From contig JABBOT010000029.1 in the NCBI GenBank assembly GCA_016165875.1, forward strand, positions 3,578,774-3,642,773: a stretch of 64,000 nucleotides of DNA, in the 5' to 3' direction. Shown one piece after another: positions 10,386-23,700 of the stretch. Made by a program: the position numbers and the translations under genes. The stretch comes from Acanthopleura granulata (lineage: Eukaryota; Mollusca; Polyplacophora; Chitonida; Chitonidae). A model generated the notes under the pieces. It was not told where the DNA came from and did no database searches. It saw only the letters and a list, made by a program, of their open reading frames with translations. Positions within the stretch are counted from its first letter, which is position 1. Each line of letters begins with the position of its first letter.

Positions 10386-13300
10386 CACACTCCCATCATC
10401 ATTCTATCATCATCCTCATCTTCTAGAAACCTGTCCTGGTTACCTTACCAATTTAATGATTGGAGGATTTACTCTGTGGGATTTGAACTCGGTATGCCTA
10501 CAGCCAAAGTCCAGAAACTTGCTTGTTTACCGAAGTTTACCGAGCGTTATGGACATGTTCCATTTCCACTGAATTCCCCGCCCCTCATTTAAATGTTCTG
10601 GAAGTCTTTTTAGTTTTCAGGGGTTTTTTTTGTTATTTTTAAACAATCACTCAACGTACAATGCTGGTGGTGGTATTAACGAAAAGCTGCTTGAGAAAAA
10701 TACCTAATACTCATGTCATTCTGTAATAAGGCAAAAATATGTATTATTTGGGCGACCATGACCCTTTAACACCTTATAACCTTTTTGTTATGTCGGGGCA
10801 AGTTTTTAGTTTTAAAAAAGTTTAGCCTGTGTGTTTACACCATCACAAAGCCGCTAATAGATCCTTTCATCTTTTTCTTTTCACAGCCAAAGACATTCAT
10901 GAACATTTGTAAAACACAAGGTAACACCCTTTTTTTGCATTTTCATGTCGTTTAAATGACTAAACAGGCATTTGTCTGAGTCATAAGTTTCCTTGCTAAT
11001 TATTATTTTTAGAAAGAGAAGTAAGCAAGAGGACTATTACCTGTAAGACAGTTATAAGTACTTATCTTTTATACAGTGTATTTTTGAGAGAGAGGCATGT
11101 ACTAATCACATTCTGTTCCGCCTGAATGGACACAAGGAAAAGTGAGCACCAAAGGTACCACTATGGCCAGGATGATTTGTTGCTTGCTATTTCTTTAGGC
11201 CTATTTCTCGTGTAGTAGTTTTTTCTCGTCTTTTCACATCTTTAAATTGTGCTAAGAAAACAATAACAACACATGTATTTGAGCCAGTCCAACTAAGGCT
11301 GATACCGTTTCTGCTACTGCTTTGTTCTCTGCAATTTACCAGCATTTCCATCACTTTCTGGACGGCCTTGAAAAAAAAAACAAACACCGAAAGTAACGGT
11401 AATGTCACGGCAAAGGCATTTGTTAGTTGTTATTCCAGTCGAAGTTAATATCCTAATCTTTTCATAATACAGAGGCTACCTTTTATGTTCTTGAATCTTT
11501 AGTCTTTGGACTCATTACTACCACTGCCTTTGCAAGGCCTCTAATTGAGCATTTCGTCTCTTTCTTTCTTGGATAGATTAAAAGGATAAAGCTTTGTAAA
11601 CACAAGATCACGCAATCATTTTTTTTTATAGTGCCTATAAACGCACAAGCTGTAGAATGAAGAAATCGAGTATTTTTAATTGTGTAACGTATTTTATAGT
11701 TTTTAAGGCCATTTTTATCTTCATTAAAACGAAAAATAACGGTGCAGATGTTTTGATAACGAAGAGAAAAAGCAATTTAAAAAAGCATCAGTGTAAACAA
11801 GGACAGATGATTTGTTAATTGTTGTTTGCCGTAAGAGAGTAGACAATATTTAAACACAGAAGACATCATTTAAAAGGCCATTTCGGGCTGATTCCAAATT
11901 TGGTCTTCATTATTTTGGAGGCAATTTTCTAGTGATATGAACGAAAATAAAGACTGAGGTGCTGTGGGGGAATTTTCGAATCATATTGAACAGACTGATA
12001 CACATTGACGTCATAGATTCGTTTTAGGTGCTAAACATCCTCTGATTGTTATATGTCTACGTTTCACGTGAAGGTACATGTAGTCCTACACCGGTATTTG
12101 TACTTCATGGAAAAACATAACTGTTACCGCTATCGTGGTTGAGTTGTAATTTCAGGTAACTACAAATACTCCAGAGTTTCGTACGAGGTGTCACATTTAT
12201 CTGTTTCTGTGGTTACCAAGGTGAGTTTTCAACCAAGTCACATGCATTCACGCTGTAATAATATAAAATAAGAGTAAGTCCAGAGCAAAGACGAGAGTGT
12301 CATAGCTGAGAAATGGTCACATGTAAGCGCTGAAATCCTCCTGTCACTTGGGTAGTTACGAGTTCGGACTCTTCTATCGCCAAAGGAAAGAAAAGTCCCA
12401 CTGCTCCACGTGACAAAAGTGTGAGGCAACTATTCCTAAATACATTTGATATAACACGAGTGTCTAAAACAGTGTCACAAAAAATTATTTCGTTGGACGA
12501 GCTTTAGTGAAAACAGAGGAGCCGGAGGTCTGTGAAATTAGGAAGTTACTGAAGAAAAGAAATATCATTTTTATCACCTGGACACGGTAAGATTGGTTAT
12601 TAGTAAGGTAAAGTGAACAAACGTTGCCTAACACTTTTGACTGGTCAAATGATACAGTAGCGGCAAAAGACTTCGAATTCGAAACTCACCTATTCAGTCT
12701 ACAACATTGAGTGTTCTCAATGTACAATTCTCATTTTTAATTTTGGCCTATACCGGAGTGATGTGTCTAAAACTTCAGGGCATGTGCAGTTTTGGTTTTT
12801 GGTAGAATCATAGATACTTATATATTACATACATAGTGCGAGACTGCTCCTCGTCCCGGACAGCAGAATTAGAACCAGCTCATTACGGCATGTATGATTT
12901 TAATGTGAATAATGAATGTGTGAATGGACATGTATGAATAAGTATGTATTCATCAATAAGGCAATAAAGTATTCTCCCCCAGGGCTTACTCATCATAATG
13001 ATACTGGCATTTTTTCTTACGTTTCAAACGAACATATTTCTTTGGCCATATATTAAGTTCTCCTAAAGTCTTGTCCATTTTCCTAAATGCGACTCGGTTC
13101 AAATTGGTCATCGTATGACTTAACAAGGTTATTGCCGGTAAAATATCTAAAAAAAAAAATCTGTATACTATAAATGATGAAGATTATTTTGCATAATCAC
13201 AAGTTGGAACTCATGGTTTCGAAGGTTCCAGGCCATATAAGCGGCTGCTGGACCCCAATATGTCCCCCATATGGCCGTCCACCCGAAGTGGTGTTTGTTG

Positions 13301-14770
13301 TACCATTCCCGGACAATGAGAAGGTTGCAAAGTAACAAACATGTAACAAAAATTTGTACACACGCAAACTTTCAGCGAAGTCGAGGATTTCCTTTTACTG
13401 AATAATTCCCACACCTGCATGAACACTATCACACATTTATTTATTTATTTTTTGTTGTTCTTTACATCGCAAATTACGCTATTGCATGGTTTGTTACACG
13501 TATTGAGATAAGTAAAGAAACATAGGTAGATATATGGCTAGGTTTTATTTTAGACACGAAAATCAATATAGTCTATATCAATACGCGTGAAAATGATTGG
13601 TCAGAGTGGCATAACCAACAATATACCTGAAACAAGAGCTATATGAAACTACGTGACTGCTATTGTGGATTCAGCTCATTGAATCTAAGGTCATTGTCAC
13701 AATAAAACAATCCGTTCCTTCAATTTTTTGCCGTATATGGAGCTCAGAAAAAAACAAACCCCACCGCTGCAATGAAGCTAAGCAAGGTCACGTATAAAAC
13801 ATGGAGAGCTGATCTCTCAAAACACTGATGGCAATACGACTTAGCCCCATGCGTTACTGGGGGACATATAGCATAGCTGCGAATGAATAGTTGGCCTGAT
13901 GATTTGTAACCTCTCAAGTCTGATGCTTTCCGGCACTATATCAATCATGATGATCGCTTGGACTCTAAGAATGTCAGCAGTTCATGGATCTCAGGGAATA
14001 CGCAGGTATCGAGATGCAATGTTACGACAACAAAGTGACGTTCCTTTGTGACGTGACGTCGCCACTTTACGGCACGGTAGGTTCAAACTTCACAATATGT
14101 ATATATGGCATATACAATATTGAACATTTGTCAAAGAATATGAAATAAAACTTTCGAATTTTCTTCTAAAGCGGTGATATCATTTTTGGCTACAGAAACG
14201 AAATTCAGACCGTAAATTCTTCTGAACACATAAGCCGCCTTGTTAACGGATAGGAAACTGACCATACCATGCATGCCCTAAAACGGTGACGTCATTTCGC
14301 AAAGTGACGTCGTTGTGTTGTCGCAACGACGTCACTTGAAACCTCCGTATTCTTGCGTAATTTGGTTCTTTGTTCATTATGTTTGTGACGCCTGAATAAG
14401 GACACCAATTTTCTAAATCCAAGCACCTCTGAGCAATTGTTTTTAGGTGACAATGCAGACGCTGGCTTTTTGAGGAGCAGTCAATGGCACATCTGGTTCC
14501 CAAACACTCTCACGGTGCAAAGCGGAACTTGGCGTAGTGTAGGAAACCCCTCCAAGATTGATGGCGAATTGTTTTAAACCTTCAGATTACATTAAAACTT
14601 ATTCCATGAAGCCTTCCTTGGAGAATTATCTACTTTTCTGCTTTTAAGCACTTGGACTGACGTCAACATGGACATCCTGGATTGTCCGCACTATAACCTT
14701 GAATGGCAAATCTCTCCAGATGTTCAGTTTTGGCTCCCGTGGTGTTTGCACGCGCCTAGTGAGCCAGCTC
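10386..14770. other. Intergenic region between IPO4 side and FAM20-like gene 3' end
   Basis: Holds two further diverged copies of the 7-12 kb duplication set (10740-11000 and 11090-11830) and then about 2.9 kb of unique AT-rich sequence. No exon was recognised. The 3' UTR of the FAM20-like gene should begin just left of 14771. Confidence 0.45.
14034..14337. promoter_or_regulatory. CRE motif cluster with perfect TGACGT hairpin
   Basis: A full palindromic CRE, TGACGTCA, sits at 14287-14294. Beside it, 14302-14315 (AAGTGACGTCGTTG) and 14324-14337 are perfect 14-bp inverted repeats around an 8-nt loop, each carrying TGACGTC. More TGACGT copies lie at 14034-14060. The cluster is 430 bp from the FAM20-like stop codon, so it may fall in its 3' UTR or flank. 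Confidence 0.35.
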
Positions 14771-17700
14771 TCAGTTGGTCTTATCAAAAAGCATCGACGA
14801 ATCCACAATTTCCTCACATTTTCTGACTGCCTCGAACACCTCGTCTACTCGCTGGACCATTGCGTCCAGTTGACGATCAGAGAGCAGTGGATACAGTCTA
14901 TCTGCTGAGCTCAGACGTTCAAAATCTTCGCGTAACGTTGGTAGACGTCGTCTTAGGGCGGCAATGGTTGACTCTCGGACTCTGACAAAGGAAATTAAAG
15001 GCTTAAATTTAGCCTAGAGTCAGAAACAAAACAAAACTTAGTGATCTTAGTGATCAAGGAGCAAACACATGGGCCCTAGCCTTAAATAATTAGGAATAGC
15101 AACAAATCCGGCAGAAAACAGCAAGGTTTGACATACAGAGGCCGATTCCAGAAAGCCGTTTTGGACTCAAACCCAAATCTAAATCCTTGTCAGGATGCTT
15201 ACTTTTTGATACTGGAAGTTGAAATCTTGGAATATTTGTTTTAAAATATATCGTTGAGGCGGTGAAGTTTTAGAAACTAAACTTTAAAATAGTAGGCCTA
15301 TTTTAGCTATTGACTCAAGTCAGAAATGGCCTTAGGAATCAATTCCTGTAAATTTTTCTTGTCGGCCCCTCTACTCAGTTCGAATGGAAGCACGTGGCAA
15401 CAAACCGACTTGGCTGTTGACATTTATGTTTGCATGATAAACGCTGAATAAGACATACATGGACAACTCTGAGTAGGAAGTAGGCCTATTGTCTATGAAC
15501 CCGAATGAGGGCAACATGAGGTCTTGAAGGTGAAATACCAAGGAGTTTCCATGAATGCTCATGGTGCTTTCTGGGATCTGGTAGCGAAGCGGACACAGTG
15601 CTATGATTTACCGAAGTAGTTCCAGTTTTATGGTGTACTGCCGTGATCTGGTTTAGTATCTCTGAAATGTTTTCATCTATTTGGGCATGTAAGCCCCGTA
15701 AGAGCATTGTCATTGTGTAGCACAACGTAATGAAATATGGCTCAAATCATTTTTGACAATAACATTTGTGTCATGTCTACTGGCACTCTTTTACTCCGTG
15801 ATACAATATGTCGCCATTTCCAGTCACTCGTCCAGGCGAATATTATAAAGAATATTTGTTGCGGGTAACCCGATTGATTCGCTAAATTCGGTAAGACTCT
15901 GGGGATTTTCCCCCTTTTCCATTAGTCAGACATTCCGGAACACATTCCACTTCACAGCTCCGATTTATCGAAATTAAGGCTTCCACCCGCTGAAGCAAGA
16001 AGAAAAGCCTTTTTCATGCATCATACACACTCATGGTATTCTTGTCACCTTGCCAGTGTTCGTCTTAATGATTTAAGAATAGCATCCATTATGTATAGTT
16101 TGGGGAAAAGAGGGTCATGAGGCTGGAAGTCAGCCCAAACCGATTGAGTGATGAAACATAAACAAAAACCTAGACATATTAGTATGCAAAATTGCAAATT
16201 TCCGCACAGCTCTGTTCCAACATAGTTTGTGCTACCCGTCAAACACAGCGGAGATCACGTTGGCTGGAAAAAAAAATAAAAAAATAATGGTTTCTTCATA
16301 TGTATACACTTAGGAGGGGAGTGCAGTTCACGCACAGCAAGATCGGCCAGTTACACGTTAACCACTTATGCACCACACACTGTACAATCAGATGGCTTGC
16401 AAACGAAAGACACCATACGACGCGCAGCCAAGTCTGTGACAATTTACTGCACTCACGAGGTTAAACAATTACATGATGTGTTCCAAGGTATTATTATTGT
16501 AAGACGCTGGTCATATATATTTGCAACTGAACCAAGGCTATATCAAAACTGTGTTGAATTTGGAAACATGGAAATTGTCAAGAAATAACAGAAAAACTAT
16601 GGCAGTGAAAACCACCCTAGACTGACCTTATCGACATACATTATTGTTAACCCTTGAATCATATTAATGTGAAAATAAGTCTGAATAAAACACAGCTCGG
16701 CTATTGTATGATTTGTCTTCCCTTCTCTGTCCATGCATGTTCTTTATAAATAATCTGAGTAGCTTAAGAGGTGGCTGAAAGGTTGCGACTATGACTGTAA
16801 CCTTGGCTATTAAACTGGAGACTCCGAACTGGCTGTGTAGAGTAACCTCGTCGAATTTGTCGCATTATTTCAGCACAACACCAGTTAGTTACGGTATCTA
16901 TGTTGTTTTTGAAATTAAGACATGGGTGTGGAAGTCTTTCTAATCTGCTGATTTAAGTATTTTTCTCTGGTAAAAGTCAACTTTTACTGCCTATTTACTT
17001 CTTTGACAAGGCTCCACAGAGTACCGATATGCGCTATGGACTACACTCCCTTTTTCTATAGTGTAGATGTGAAGGACTCATTATCTCAGTTTGGACCCCC
17101 CTTTATGGCGACCTACCCGACCACCTGGTGTTTTGGTATTTGTTTCGAATTTTGCCACACGGTGTCAGTAATGGGAAGGACATCTAAATGATTAAACAAT
17201 TACATGCAGTAGGTAATTTTTTTGCCTACTATTACTACCACCTCCACCAGAATGAGGAAGAGTTGTGTTATGATGGCTTTACTGAAATGGTAGGTAACAA
17301 AAACAAGAACAAAAGAGAAGAATAAACAAGCCTGCACTTGCATGCACACATGAGTTTAGCTCAAACTACATTATCTCATAGCACACGTATGTGTCAGTTC
17401 GTGGAAGTTCGAATGCAGAGCGTGATATGGCGGCATATCTTAGGCCTACTCCCGACGTCTGCGCAGACGAAGATTTAATTTACTATTGTGATTTACAGAT
17501 CAAGATCGTGTTCTGGGGCGCTTCGTCAATTTCCAAATATTGTGCCCGTTTTTTTTTCCATTCTGGACTTGGAGAGATTTTCTGACTTCTTTTCAAAACT
17601 TGGTTACGGTACCGAAATTTTAAGGGCAACAATAAAATGAGTCCGGTTTCCTTGTATATTGCTGATAGTAAATAGAGATTTTACTAGCCACTACGATGCC

Positions 17701-20700
17701 GAGACGGATTGTAAGCTAATGTAAATACAGATAAGCTCGAGTTTCGGACCCATGTATTCAATCTAGACAAAACTGTGTCTACCTTTGTCCACATCTGGAT
17801 TTAAACACTTTTGCAGATTTTTTTTTAAAACACTATAGAACACTGAATTGAAACGTAGTACATAACTTTACCATAATGACTTACACGTCAAGTTTCGAGT
17901 TTCGGTATGACTGCTAAGACCATTTTCAACTAAACTGTCTGCTCTGGTGTAGGTATTGAGCCAGCTATGTTCTTATTGCTCAGATGAACACGAAACATTG
18001 CTTTAACAATGCTTTGAGAATGCTAAATAGAATTGTAAACAACCCCCACCGCTCCTGAGACCATTGTATACCATATGACCTTGAAATTACACTATACGCA
18101 ATAACCAGATCCCTTTTAAACCTTTAGGTTCTAGTTTGACAATGGATACAGAATTGCACGTATATCTCCTCTGACTTCCCGTTCTGAACATATGTCAAGT
18201 ATATATGGAGTCAGAAAAAAGAAATTACCGTAGCTGAGTTTTCACATGAAGAATCTGCTTCAGTTCCAAGTCAGATAATGAATTTTATATGCTGTCATAC
18301 AGCGAAGATACACAGTGAGAAAGTCAGAATTTCAGTGATGATAAGAATAATAAGCAACCGAAGTTCATTCAGTGTTGACATGCGTGGATTTACAATGTGG
18401 ACGTCTCATGACAGCTGGTGTCACCACAATGTATTACCTGTGCGTTTCTGTTTTGGGAGAGTATCAAGAGTAGACACACATCTTTGTGTTCATGTATACT
18501 TACCTACAGCACCGAGTGGCGGCTGGTAAATTTATACGTACCTTCAGCACCGAGTGACGGCTGGTAAATTTATACGTACCTGCAGCACCGAGTGACGTCT
18601 GGTAAATTTATACGTACCTACAGCACCGAGTGGCGGCTGGTAAATTTATACGTACCTTCAGCACCGAGTGACGGTTGGTAAATTTATAACCTACGTACCC
18701 ACTGCACTGAGTGAAGGCTGCCAAATTCATACATACCTACAGCACTGAGTGACGGCTGCTAAATTTTTGGTATTAACCTCTGCCTTCGAGGCACACATGC
18801 TGAAAGACAGAACAGTAATAGTTTATATTGAGTTCTTAATTTAAATATGCGTATTTATCTAATTTGAACATTTCCTTACGTGACGGCTTGATAGAATTAA
18901 AACTGCTGGGAATCTGTTAACATGGCCAATAACTGTTCCATGAAAGATCCGTGTGCAGTCCTCATTCATGAAATGGGGCCTCCTTGAGCATGGGGCATAG
19001 CACGCTCATGCAGCGTAATGACACAGTTTCTCTCACCCATGCCATCGTTGTGAGTTCAAACCCAGCTTACGCTGACTTCCCCTCTGGTCTTAAATGGGAA
19101 GGTCTGCGCGCAGCTTGTGGATGATCGTATGTTTCCCTCGGGTACTTTCTGATTTCCTCTCACCATAATGGTGACCACCGTGTTAATATTGAATTGTGAA
19201 AATATTCTTGAGTGCGGCGTAAAACACCTATCAAATAAATAAATAAATAAATGATTCATGAAATGGTTTAAGTGCTACTCTGGTCAGAATACAAAATACG
19301 CAAAAAAGTTATATGAAAGAGATCCTACGAAACAAACCTAACACCATGGTTCAAAAGGAGTTCCGATTAACAACACTATTTAACGCGTATAACTCAAGAC
19401 TCCTTGGAAATGAATGTCTTCGACTGTGTCCGTAAAATTTTCCTCATGTGACGTGATAATATTCTTTATATGACGTCGAATCAGGAAGATGTGACGTCGA
19501 GTGAGGCATTTATGCATTGATGATTTAAAGGGCATTTGAAAGGGCAGCGTCATTTGTGGGCTTGTAGAGACGTCAAGTGTTCTTGCGTGATGTCACACCA
19601 CGCAAAGTGAAAAGGACAGAAAGACTTTGTTTTCGTATTCTCTGACGACACGTACAATATCTGTTTGAATACAGTGCTATGTTTTTACAATTTAGGAAAA
19701 CTTTCAGACCATCTCAATCTTTATCATTTCCCCTTGCTTTTAAGACAAATGTGTTTTCTGATCCGAGTAACTCTTTAAGCTCCAGACAACACGATGGAGT
19801 TTGTGAACACGCTTGTATACCTTTGTATTTTTTTTTGACTTTCATTTTTCTTGTGTTTAGAATTCTTGAATGCGTTAGTGACATTTTGGGCCCAGTATCA
19901 CGAAGCTGTCTTACGCTGAAATTATACTTGGTCTTAACTTCAAAACAGTTTACCGCGTTAAAACTGTGAGTCAACGGTTGAATTTTTATTTTACTATCAA
20001 AAGTTGATCAGAAGTTGTCTTCACGACAAAAATGAAAATTTGCTTTAAAGTACAAATCTTAAGTTCAGAAATAATATCACAGGATAAGAGCAAGCCTTAC
20101 AGTTTTCTGATTCTGAGTCCAGTATTGCTAGACTGTCGTCACTGCCTCCCTCCGTTGAGAACCAGGACAAATCAAAATTAACATTATCATTGGGTCAAAC
20201 GATAATATTTCGGTAGCAATTCCTATCCCTAGAGTGTCTTTTGTAATCCCATCGTCCCGGACAAATTGCCATCCCCTTGTAAGGACGATACCACCATTGT
20301 ATAAGTGAAAGGGAAAGGGCAGATGCTAAGATGTACGCCACGTTATCGTTATACGTCACACGAGGCTGGAGTTCAATACCAGACTCGGACTAATCCACTG
20401 TCTTTACGGCGTTGGCCGTCAGCGCTAGTGTGTGGTCTTACATTAAGTTCGGGATTACTTGCCTTCCACCAGGGCGTGGTGGACAACTCATTGTTATCAA
20501 GGAAACTTACGAACAGTGAGAGCTCAAATTTCCTTACCTCGTGTGCCCCATCAAATGACTGACAAAGGTCTTAACCACTCGATCACGACCTTATCCCTGT
20601 CATCATGTAAGTGAAGTAGCTTACATGTAATATAAAAGACTACAGCATACAGCAAAACCAGAACAGCAACCGCAGTATGACAGAACTAGGTAAAAAAAAA

Positions 20701-23700
20701 ATACACTGATATGAATTGCATTGTTTCAAGCGTCACTGGTCTAGAATAGTTCAAAATGCTTGTCACCTCATTTAACAAACAGTAATATAAAAAAAACTAT
20801 GTAAAGGATCAGGCCTCGAGGATGCTTAGTTCACTAGTATAATGCCATTTGATGCAGGAGTGCAACAAAAAAGACTACGGCATAGAGAGCAACATCCAAG
20901 CCGCGACAACAATGTGATAGTTTGCAAAATGGTCACAAGAAACCAGTGAATTATGGCAGTTCTTTTTTGTCAGCTTACCACATTTAGGGGGTGATTCTAA
21001 TACATTTTCCGCAATACTTACCGGTATAATGAGAACGAAAATAACAAATGTAGAATGCTTGAATCATATGTGTGCGACATGCGCACTTACCCCAGTCCGT
21101 GGTCAATGTGGACAGTCATGACAGGCTTCGCGTCTTCATCCACGATGTACACGTGCTTTTCGTCCTGGTTCGCCAGCACGTGACCCATAATTGTCATGTC
21201 GACCATATCCAGGAAGTACCGAGGCTGGTCGTAGAGGCGCATGCTCCGAACCCAGTCACAGTGATGATGGTCGTTCACTCCGAAATTGAATATGCTAAGG
21301 GGGAAAAAAACGTTGAAGCAAAAGCAGAATGTACAAGAATATTACGTTTCTTAACCCTTATCTTAAGGCTTTGGGTCTATATGTACGTCATATGTATGTA
21401 TAGCTATTTTCCGAATCACAGAACTTTATTATGAATATATGCCTCTAATACGACATTTGTGTACCACACGCAGACCATGAATTAATCGCTAAACAACCTA
21501 TGATATCAGCTCACAAAGTAGGCCTAATATGTAAGAAAGAATGTTAAATAACGCTGGTAAAACGAGAAAAGCAATCAGCAGTTTTCTTTGATGCCGAAAA
21601 TAGAATCGATATTCTAAGCAGTTAAAATTTCCAACTCGTAGTCCGCGTATAATTTACAGATAGAAACATTTACAAAACATACGAAAACATATACAGGTAT
21701 CATGGTCGTGCTTTGGTTGCCACTGTTCATAAAATCATCATGTTGAAGTAATAAACACGACTGCCCACACGGCCGCAACAAGTGAGTGGGATTAGGCTTG
21801 CCTTTTGTTAAACGTCAACTGATGAAAGGGATGATAGGAACTGTTGACGCCGAGTCTGTAGCGTATAGGCTGATGTAACCAAAACATGAGGGAGCCATCG
21901 ACCACGCCATCCGGGAAACAGATCGTCGATTCGACTTCACAGTAAAAACACTTGTGGAGAATGCATGCAGTCCCATCTGTAACACAGACACTAGGCTCAA
22001 AGAATAGGTCTACACCTACGATACAGGTCTACGCCATGAAAGTATAGGCCTATAAACGCTCACTGAGGGCTAGATAAGGTTCCAAGCTCGTTTTCATTTC
22101 CTACAAATAGTCCGGCCATTAGAGGTGCGTGGCGAATAGAGGTGCGTGGCAAGGAGATACAGTTTTCTGCAGCCATATACTTGACCACCCTTGTACATCT
22201 TAAGTGAAAAGTTTTTGAATATGACGTTAAACACCAGTCAATGTTACCCGGTTCTCAAGTATGAATCTACAAATGGGTGAAAAACCTAGATTATACATCA
22301 GAAGAAATTTAGTATTATTTGCTTTTTATAATTCGGGTTTCGAACTCATACATACATTCATGAATTGATTCAGACTCTTACTTGGGTAGGTTTTAATGGA
22401 CTTTTGTACCGTTCGGGTGGCATGGGGTAGGATTTCACTGGTAATGTTAATCTTCCTCCCGGCGACGAACGGTACCGTTCTGAATCCGAACAACCTAGTC
22501 GAACAGATGGACGAGAAACATACAACAATAACTACTGACTGGACACTGAAGTGACCAGTCTTCGAGCCTGCAGCAACAGATGGACGAGAAACATACAACA
22601 GTGATCACTAACTGGACACTGAAGTGACCAGCTTTTGAAGCTGGAGCAAAAATGGGGGGGGGGAACATACAACGATGACCACTGACTGGACAATGAAGTG
22701 ACCAGGTTTAGAACCTGGAGCAAAAATTGGGGAGAATATACAATACTGACCACTGACTAGACAATGAAGTGACCAGCTTTCGAGCTTGCAGCAACAGATG
22801 GACGAGAAACATACAACAGTAATCACTAACTGGGCACTGAAGTGACAGCTTTTGAAGCTGGAGCAAAAATGGGGGAGAAACTTACAACCATGACCACTGA
22901 CTGGACACTGCAATGACCAGCTGTATAAGCTGGAGCAACAGATGGACGAGAAACACACAACACTGACCACTGACTGGACACTGAAGTGACCACCTTTCGA
23001 GCCTGCAGCAACAGATGGACGAGAAACATACAACGATAACTACTGACTGGACAATGAAGTGACCAGCTTTAGAGCCTGCAGCAACAGATGGACGAGAAGC
23101 ATACAACAATTACCTCTGACTGGACACAGAAGTGACCAGCTTTAGAAGCTGGAGGAAAAGGTGGACGAGAAACATACAACAATTACCTCTGACTGGACAG
23201 AGAAGTGACCAGCTTTAGAAGCTGGAGGAAAAGGTGGACGAGAAACATACAACAATTACCTCTGACTGGACAGAGAAGTGACCAGCTTTAGAAGCTGGAG
23301 GAAAAGGTGGACGAGAAACATACAACAATGACCAATGACTGGACACTGCAGAGACCAGCTTTAGACCCTGGAGCAACAGATGGGCGAGAAATATAGAACA
23401 AAGGTATCGTTTGACCAAACACTGCAGAGAGTGCCTTAAGTCGCTGTCCACAATTTACGGTGTAGGAGCGATATGGGTCTGCATGGACCATAACATGCAT
23501 TAATTCATATGAGGGTTTGTTTGGGTCTTTAAAAAACCCCTTTATCGCCCCTCCAGATGCGTATAGACTAATTTAACTATTATACAATATTATGCATTAT
23601 AGAAGATAAATCATCACTGTAACAAAATCATCATCATTTCTGAATTGTTGGCGCTGTGTATAAAGGGGTGTGGGTATGTCGGTCGGCCGTATGCTACTTT

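Noticed and set aside
20095..20175. Possible FAM20-like exon (minus, GGSDDSLAIL)
   Set aside because: No acceptor with a pyrimidine tract and phases do not fit; exon F at 18737-18799 fills this position with correct phases.
22326..23500. Long minus-strand open frames repeating VSRPSVAAGSK-like text
   Set aside because: They are translations of the 73-bp minisatellite; only the part at 22382-22494 is real exon (exon C).
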